Shown piece by piece: positions 57,218 to 64,000 of a DNA stretch of 64,000 bases. The notes under the pieces were generated by a model. That model saw nothing but the letters and a program-made list of their open reading frames with translations, was not told the DNA's origin and ran no database searches. The position numbers and the translations under genes are program-made. Origin of the DNA: Cryptomeria japonica (taxonomy: Eukaryota > Streptophyta > Pinopsida > Cupressales > Cupressaceae); assembly GCF_030272615.1 (NCBI RefSeq), contig NC_081410.1, forward strand, positions 123,373,640 to 123,437,639, read 5' to 3'. Each line of letters opens with the position of its first letter. Position 1 is the stretch's first letter.

Positions 57218-57733
57218 AATTACAATAAATATGGTCACACATCTAATCAATGTAGGACAAAGTCTACCAGCAATTATAAGAAGGCAAAATACAAAGGGTT
57301 CTGTAAAAACTGCAATAGATATGGACATAGTATCGAGAAGTGTTGGTATAATCAAAAGAACTATATGTGGTATGCACACCGAGCAAATACTAGAGGTTAC
57401 TGAACTCACACAGATCCTTACCGACAATATGTTGTAGTACCATGGGATTACAATACAAGGATATGGTGTGAATGTTGTGGAAGATATGGACACATAAGTG
57501 CCAACTGCTTTATAAGGTTTGGAATGAACAACCGAAGATCATGGAGAAATCCTGGTATGGCATGTTTTCATTGTCACAAAGTGGGACACTTAGCTGGAGA
57601 TTGCAAAGATCAACCTAGAAAAGACACTGAAGAAATAAAAGGAAAATTACAGATGATTTGGAAAAAGAAGGAAATTGTGTCAAATGAAGAAAGCACCTTA
57701 CCTACCGAGTTAGGTGCACCTATTCCAAATTAA
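57218..57733 (+). pseudogene. Gag-like protein of element E, second part
   Basis: This continues 43617-44453 after element F. Knuckles: YNYNKYGHTSNQC (degenerate first half), CKNCNRYGHSIEKC, CECCGRYGHISANC and CFHCHKVGHLAGDC, the last three complete. A TGA at 57401-57403 interrupts it after RANTRGY. The frame ends PTELGAPIPN, as in D. Together with the knuckle before F the protein has about five, an unusual number for a plant gag. Confidence 0.88.
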
Positions 57734-58287
57734 TCGGTAAAGGTATGAAGGGACTGCATTCTCTCAAGGTTAAATATTAACAATTCCTACTTTATTATGT
57801 ACTTAATTCAAAATCTGCATAGTTAAGATGTAGTAGCAAGTTTGAAATTCTATCAAAGTCTTTTGGAGCACTATACAGGAAACCTGTCAAGTCGGTGAAT
57901 ACAGGAAGCCTATCAAGTCAGTAAATGAAGGAAGTTTGGTTACTCGGTTAAAGCACAAAAGAAAGGAAAGAAAGTTTAGTGGAACTGAGTGCATTTAATG
58001 CTTTTGACCTAACCTGCACGAAGCTCAATAAGGTATATTGTGTACTTAAAGCATTTACGTGATCATTTTTCACTCACCAAGTTTTCAAGAGAGCAGAGAA
58101 AGTGATTCAAAGGTGATAAAACCTCCTACAAAGCAAAATTCAAGGTATTTACATCAATCTCAGTGCATTGTTAAGCTGGTTTACTGATCTTATCAAGTTG
58201 TCATTATCTGCTAAGTGTGAAGCGTCTACCATTTGAAAATCTTCAAACCCTAAGGATATTTTGTTAGTTTTTATCTAAAATCTACAA
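57734..58287 (+). other. Spacer between gag-like ORF and ORF2 in element E
   Basis: No gene seen. It resembles the equivalent D region (29971-30522). Confidence 0.5.
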
Positions 58288-61200
58288 ATGGCACCTAAGA
58301 TCCAAGATCCCATTGTTGTTGACAACATCGAAAAAGCTCGAACTAAAATACTCTTTAACTCTCAAAATTGCATCTGAATCGGATGACAAAACTGCATTTT
58401 CACTCATCACATATAGAGTTTTAGTAGTTGAGGATGTGAGATTCTTCACCAAATGTTGTGTTGAAGAACTCGGTCACATTGAAATCAAGGATACCTATGA
58501 TGAATTGTGCACCGATGGTAAAATGGATAGCAAGTATGAGCACATTAAGATCAAGAGATTAACTAAAGCCCTAACCTATCCCTGTGTGTTCAAACCTCAG
58601 TGGGTCAAGTTTGTTCTGAGTAAAGTTCATGATGATTTCATGTGGTTAGAAGAGCAACCATTTAATATTACCAAGGAAATCATTCATCTGATCACCGGTT
58701 ACCCTATTTATGATCATGCCCGAGCTCAGAAGATGATATCACAGAAATAATTGATCAGTTTTATCGAAGTAGAGTCAGATTGCAAAGGACTGAAATTGAA
58801 CAATGTCACTGATGCAGAACTAAAGTTTGCCATTAGAGTAATTGGTTACTGTTTCTTCCAATCAGCAAGGGAAAACAGTGTACCCTGTGCAATAGTAGAC
58901 TTAGCATACAAAATTGTGAAAAAGGGAATGAAAATTGATCTATGTGAGGTGTTGCTGAAAAACCTGTTTGAGAATCTAAACACCATCAGGAAGCCGAAGA
59001 AGAACAACTCGGCTAATACACTAAAGTTTGGATCACTACTTGTATGCATGTTTTTCTATTTTAAAAAATTCTTTCCATCAGTTGGTAAAGTTGTTTGGGA
59101 GCTACACTGACCAATCACCCATCAGATCAATGACTTCATCAAGAAGCTAGGTGATAATTTTAATGATATTATGGATGATTACTTTAGTATGTTTCAGGAA
59201 AAAATGCATAATAGATACCGGATTCCACCCAAGCTAGTGGAGAAACACAAAGATGACATATGTTTTGAAGTAGATATTGATTACTGTTATATAAATGCTG
59301 TGGAACCAAGAACTCAATCTTTGCCACCTATGGGTTATGAGATTGATTTCGACATCACACAATAGAAAATAGATGCATTTCTTACACTACTAAGGCATGC
59401 TACCGAGCTGAGGTATGGAACCTATGAAGAAGTGAAAGAAAAAGTAAAAATGAGCATTGTAGTACCCAAAGCTACAAGAAAGGCAACAAAGATGATAAAG
59501 GCATTATTGGAGAAATTCAGAGAAGATTCTTCCTCCACACCTATGAAAGGCACTATAGCCATTACCGAAGAGGAATTTGAAGCCCAAGAGGCAGCTATAA
59601 CACTGAGCACTGAATTGCCTAAGGGAAAATTGTTGAAAAGAAAGAAACAAGACACATCAAAGGCCTCACCGACTCCTCCTGCTAAGCGACCTAATACAAG
59701 AGCATCTATAGCTTCACCAAGTAAGAAAAAAAAGAGTGTTGCTGCTCTTAAGGTAACAAAAACTTACAAGAAATCTACTCGGAGACTCATTTTGGCAAAA
59801 GAGTCTACTGACACCGAATCTGAGGATGTAAGCAAATTTCAGATTGTCAAGAGCAAGAAGGTAAATGTACATAGTGTTGAAAATTTTTGTGCTAATTTGA
59901 AGGAATATGGTGGATTTGGATCCTTTAGATATGTTAAGTATGAAACCAGAAATGATGATGAAAAGAGACAAATTGAAGAAGCTTTCGTCTGCACACTTCT
60001 AAAATTCTGATTGGTCCCATTAGAAGTCTCTAATTCTCTTCCAAAAGAATTATATGCACATATTGATAATAGATGACAATATGCCCTGGACTCAGAGAAA
60101 TAGATCAGAGAAACAAGTTTGGTACATCTCTTTCCTGACATGTCGATAGTTGAAATAAAAGAACATATAACAACCTACCACACAAAGTTCCTCATCAAAC
60201 AAAAAGCCTTGAAACTGATGAATGGCCTGTATATTGAAGTGGAAAATGAGACAAAAGAAAATTGGCAGGAAATCTTTAGAATCAAGGATGCCAGTGAGCA
60301 AGATGAAGTTGAAATAGTTGATGTCACCGAGCAAGATCCTGATGTCACCAAGCAAGACCCTACAGACACCATTCAAATAGATGAAGATATCATGGATACA
60401 GAGGCACTGGAATAGGAAATGATAGAAGGCAATGCATATGCAAAACTTGTATCCAGTGAATCAGTTTTGGAACAAGTTTAGCTTTATCCATCGGTCAATC
60501 AACCTATCTCAACAAAGGCCCCTCAAGATACTAAACAAGGTGCAGAGGTTCACAAGTCTATAGAAGGAGAAGCTACTCCTCAGACCACCGGGGAATAGAC
60601 TTCTCAGGATCCTTCTAGCACTGCAAATGTTGCAATTGAGACACCAAGTACCGAAACACCAAAGGACACTACAGAGGCTAAAGAAACTGACCAAAGTGTT
60701 GCCTCTACCGAGCAACCTACCAAGGGTCATCAAGCCTCACAAGCCATTGTATTGGTTCAACCAGTCAAATCTAAAGAAAAGAAGATGAAAAAGCATAGCT
60801 TCAAAGTAGATTTGTCAAAACCAATAGTGTTGCCCAATGTTGACATATCAAAATTAAAAGGGCAAGCACTCATTGAATTCAGTGAACTATGCAAAGCAAA
60901 GGCCGAACAAGAAAAACAAATGGCCATACAAAAGAAAAATAAAGTACTTCAGAAGGTAAAGACACTATTGTCAGATATGCTACCTGAAGCTACAGTGTCA
61001 ACCGATGCAGCCATCTATATTCAACTGGATGAACTTCTCAATCAGATAGAGACATCTAGAGTAGATGCATCTAAATATATGAGCAAGCTAAAAGACAAGG
61101 AGCTCACTGCAAAAATGATAGAAGAGGTACAGAAAGCTATAGCTCTTGGCAAAGTTAAACTTGTCAAATTTATTGCTGAGTTGTCCCCTCAACTCAAGAA

Positions 61201-61660
61201 CATTCTTTATTTATTTCAGAAACTCTGTACATTTTCTTTATTCATTAAAGACATCAAAAATAAAACTGAAGCAATTGAGAAAGAGATCACCGATCTCTCA
61301 AATAAGTTGACCCCAGAGCCCAATTCAGTTCAGAATTTCTATACAAAGTTACTACAGCTCATGGCTCAACAATTGGACCTAAGAAATGAAGAACATAAGA
61401 TCAGGATGGACATAATGACACTTCAGACATTATTCCTTCCTCATCTTTCATCCTATCAAGAACAGATTAACCGAGCCACTAACCTATCTACTACACAAGA
61501 GGGAAGCACATTAGATGGCTTAATTTCTTTATTGGTTAATATTCAAGCACATAATTCTTTAATGGACAGTGTAAAGGATGCCCTCTCTGTCACTCTCACC
61601 GAAGCACGGACAAAGTACAAATCCATTTTTGACCAGTTCTCACCACCGAATGGTAACTAA
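58288..61660 (+). pseudogene. ORF2 of element E, unknown function
   Basis: The same protein as D 29970-26599, from MAPKIQDPIVVDNIEK to FDQFSPPNGN. A frameshift lies near 58335. Stops lie at 58748, 59108, 59363-59365 (TAG), 60008-60010 (TGA), 60074-60076 (TGA), 60101-60103 (TAG), 60413-60415 (TAG), and near 60478 and 60597. Those at 60008, 60101 and 60413 fall at exactly the same codons as in D, and the one at 59363 within one codon. The last 302 codons (60752-61660) are open. The basic middle segment (KRKKQDTSKA, SPSKKKKS) and the coiled-coil C-terminal third are conserved with D. No domain was securely recognised. Confidence 0.8.
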
Positions 61661-62030
61661 ATTTTGATGTTTGTCAAAAAGCAAGAGTGATATAGTATTC
61701 AAAGCATCAAAGTATAGTACAAAAGGAGTGTAGTATATAGGGGGATTATACCGAGTAGAGTGAGTAGAGTATCCAAGATTAGAGTATACTGAGAAATGAA
61801 TAGAATAGTAAGCAAAGAACAAGAGTAGCACACAGAACATTGATCACCAAGCATGCAAAATCAGATTTTTGTATAGTATATTGATAATGGGAGTATATCT
61901 GGTTATACTATTTCATTGACAAATATATATATTGTCAGTTTAGTCAAATTTTGCAAGTATATAGATTTTTGAGTTATAACTTTGAAAGTAGTTTTTGTCA
62001 AACATCTCAACTAATGTCAAAAGGAGAGAT
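61661..62030 (+). other. 3' noncoding region and polypurine tract of element E
   Basis: No gene. The purine run aaaaggagagat (62019-62030) abuts the 3' LTR. A second run, caaaaagcaagagtgata, lies near 61677, matching the second tract of D. Confidence 0.7.
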
Positions 62031-63206
62031 TGTTACTACTTACTAAGGTTTCCATTAGTCTTATGTTCAAAGTTATTCTATATACTCTAGTCGGTTACCT
62101 CTACCAAAATATTCAGTCGGTATGCACAGTCCAGTCAGTTATAGAAGAAAGTAGTCACAGAGCCCAGTATGCACCAAGCTGTCTACCGAGTATCATTCCA
62201 TATTTACCGAGCAGCAAAGATGACACACCGAGTAAAACGTGTTACCAGATTCATTGAACCTGGACATACATATGGAAATGTGTTACAAGATCGAGGAACA
62301 TAGAACCGTTATCACATTGGAAATTGCACTTAAAGATTGTGTATGGTTTCGAGGTCATCTAACCAATGAAATATTTTGCATGGTTATTCATTCGATAAAA
62401 CATGTTTGTAAGATCGAAGCAATAGATGGATCACCGACATAAGAGATCTATTTATACAACATGGATTGAGATCAGAAAGACACATGTAGTATGATAGAAA
62501 GAAAGATATAGAAATATATGAAGCAAGACATGTGAAAGCACTAAGTGTTATGACTGTTACAGAGACACAGAGGTCACTGAGAAGGTTTTCAAAGAATAGT
62601 CAAAGAACAGAGTAAACAGAATGGTTTACCGAGTTACTATATGGGTTACTGAGGTACGCTATAAGCAAGGTAATCTTATTTGAGCACATAGAATCTGCTA
62701 TAACATTTCAGATGTAAAGTTGCAGATATTTGTAGTGATTTTATTGTAATATTTTGAAACTGTAAGAGAAACCTTTAACAGGGTAAAAGACTCTAACTAA
62801 GTCTATAAATTGTAAAGCCTCTAACCAGGTGTAGCTTTTAGATTAAGTGTTGTTAAATCTTTTAGCAAGGTAGATCTAACAGATCTTGATACTCCTAACA
62901 AAGTAAGCTATCAGAAATAGCTAAACATGTAGCTCTAACTGAGCACCCTTTATTATTGCAGTAGTGAAGTTGTGGGTGCCATCCCCACCGCAATTTTTCT
63001 CTCTAACCAAGAGTTTCTGCGTAACCAAAATATAAGTGTTATGGAGTGAATCATGTATGATTGTTATTTATTTGGTTTAGCATTATATTATGTTACTACA
63101 CTATTCAATTTATGCTTAACAGTAAAGTTATTGTTGAAGAAAATTTTTGAAGTACTGATTCACCCCTTCCCTCTCAATACATTAGCTTTCCATATTGGGC
63201 CTAACA
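62031..63206 (+). repeat. 3' LTR of element E
   Basis: It is 1,176 bp, TGTTACTACTTACTAAGG to GGGCCTAACA, close to 42364-43554. Confidence 0.92.
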
Positions 63207-63720
63207 CTAGGACCCACGACAACTGACAATCGATATCATCGTCCATTGGATGAGCACAGATCAACTACTTAGGGTGGATTTTGGCTCAAATGTGGGAAGT
63301 AAACACATTTGTGAGAACTTCACCCCGAATTGAATGTTTTACATTTAATTAACTATAATTAAGTCTATAAAGGTCTATTTCAGGTGGAAGTTGAAAAGGA
63401 TTAAAAAGACTTCAAAAATAGTCCAGAAAAGTGACTTGAGTCTGGTGACGTGTCCGAAAAATGGCAAAAGTCATGGGACCGATGACAACTAATAATAGAT
63501 ACTATCATCTGTTGGATGAGTACAGATCAATGACTTAGGGTTGATTTCGGCCTGAATGTGGGAAGTAAACACATTTTTGAGAACTTGACCCAGAATTGAA
63601 CGTTTTACATTTAATTATCTATAATTAAGCTTTATTGCGGGTGAAAGTTGAAAAGGATTAAAAAGACTTCAAAAATAGTCTGGAAAAGTAACTCGTCACT
63701 TGAGTCTGGTGACATGTCCA
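63207..63720. repeat. Tandem repeat array right of element E, ~267-bp units
   Basis: Two units, starting about 63207 and 63476, share gacaactgacaatcgat-like starts, ttggatgagcacagatcaac, gtgggaagtaaacacatttt, ttgaaaaggattaaaaagac and gtctggtgac. With the unit at 42078-42363 the array had at least three units before E inserted. Confidence 0.8.
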
Positions 63721-64000
63721 CTATCCTCATAATTTAGACTGAAGAAATGAATGTTTTGTCCTTTAGCGGTGAATAGATATTAATAATAATTTATAAAATT
63801 ACAACAAGATTCTATAAATTTTGTCCTTTAGGTATTACTTTTGTACTTTTCAACGTTTTCAAAATAAGTGACTCATATATTATAATCATATTTCATTTCA
63901 TGGAAAAACTAGTAAATCAAGGAAGATTAAAAAATGACTACTAGATTGAGGAATGCAAGTTGCAACAGAGTCTGTCTACGCCAATCTAGTGAAATAGAAA
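63721..64000. other. AT-rich end of the window, no gene seen
   Basis: Short frames only; nothing recognised. Confidence 0.5.

Larger units (their letters stand above)
42364..63206 (+). mobile_element. Element E: second copy of the D family, split by element F
   Basis: The LTRs are 42364-43554 and 62031-63206, with termini TGTTACTACTT..GGGCCTAACA. The flanks are ccagg (42359-42363) and ctagg (63207-63211), a target duplication with one change. After removal of F, the order is PBS, gag-like ORF (43617-44453 plus 57218-57733), ORF2 (58288-61660), polypurine tract. No protease, RT or integrase belongs to E itself. Confidence 0.9.

Overview
This is a nuclear, non-genic stretch of a seed-plant genome with a high transposable-element load. 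Almost every kilobase is LTR retrotransposon, at several levels of nesting. The elements are of plant type: Ty1/copia primed by initiator tRNA-Met, and Ty3/gypsy of the Tat kind with two RNase H domains and an antisense extra gene. A large-genome plant such as a conifer is plausible, but the sequence alone does not fix the species. No intact host gene, rRNA or tRNA gene was found.

Layout. (1) 1-11064: an old gypsy relic (element B, + strand) cut by a 450-bp solo LTR (1516-1965, TSD gtaag) and by a gag-protease-only gypsy element (A, 2021-10815, - strand, TSD gagtc). (2) 11065-12427: degenerate sequence with a PPR-like gene fragment, cut by a complete but dead copia element (C, 12428-20037, - strand, TSD catct). 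(3) 20043-24025: AT-rich relic DNA with small direct repeats. (4) 24026-34499: an inverted repeat with ~1.22-kb arms and a 26-bp spacer. Each arm carries a broken fragment of a DRM-type (rearranged) cytosine methyltransferase. One arm is split by element D (25072-33066, - strand, TSD ggaac). (5) 34500-42363: mostly relic DNA, with a solo LTR of the A/F family (G, 38535-40191, TSD gtgtg) and two unrecognised reading frames broken by stops. (6) 42364-63206: element E (+ strand, same family as D), interrupted in its gag by F (44454-57212, + strand, TSD gttac), a nearly complete Tat-type gypsy element. (7) 63207-64000: tandem repeats that also flank E on the left; E landed inside this array.

How the parts relate. 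A, F and G share LTRs. F has gag, protease, G-patch, RT, two RNase H domains and integrase, and carries an antisense, intron-containing plant-mobile-domain (PMD) gene. A keeps only gag-protease and probably depends on a relative such as F. D and E are two independent insertions of one family with a gag-like zinc-knuckle protein and a ~1,124-codon second ORF of unknown function, but no protease, RT or integrase. Their second ORFs share stop codons at the same codon positions. The most interesting items are the DRM inverted repeat, the D/E family with shared stops, the antisense PMD gene, and the minisatellite word shared by that gene's intron and the LTRs. All boundaries, TSDs and homologies were read by eye, and percent identities were not computed.
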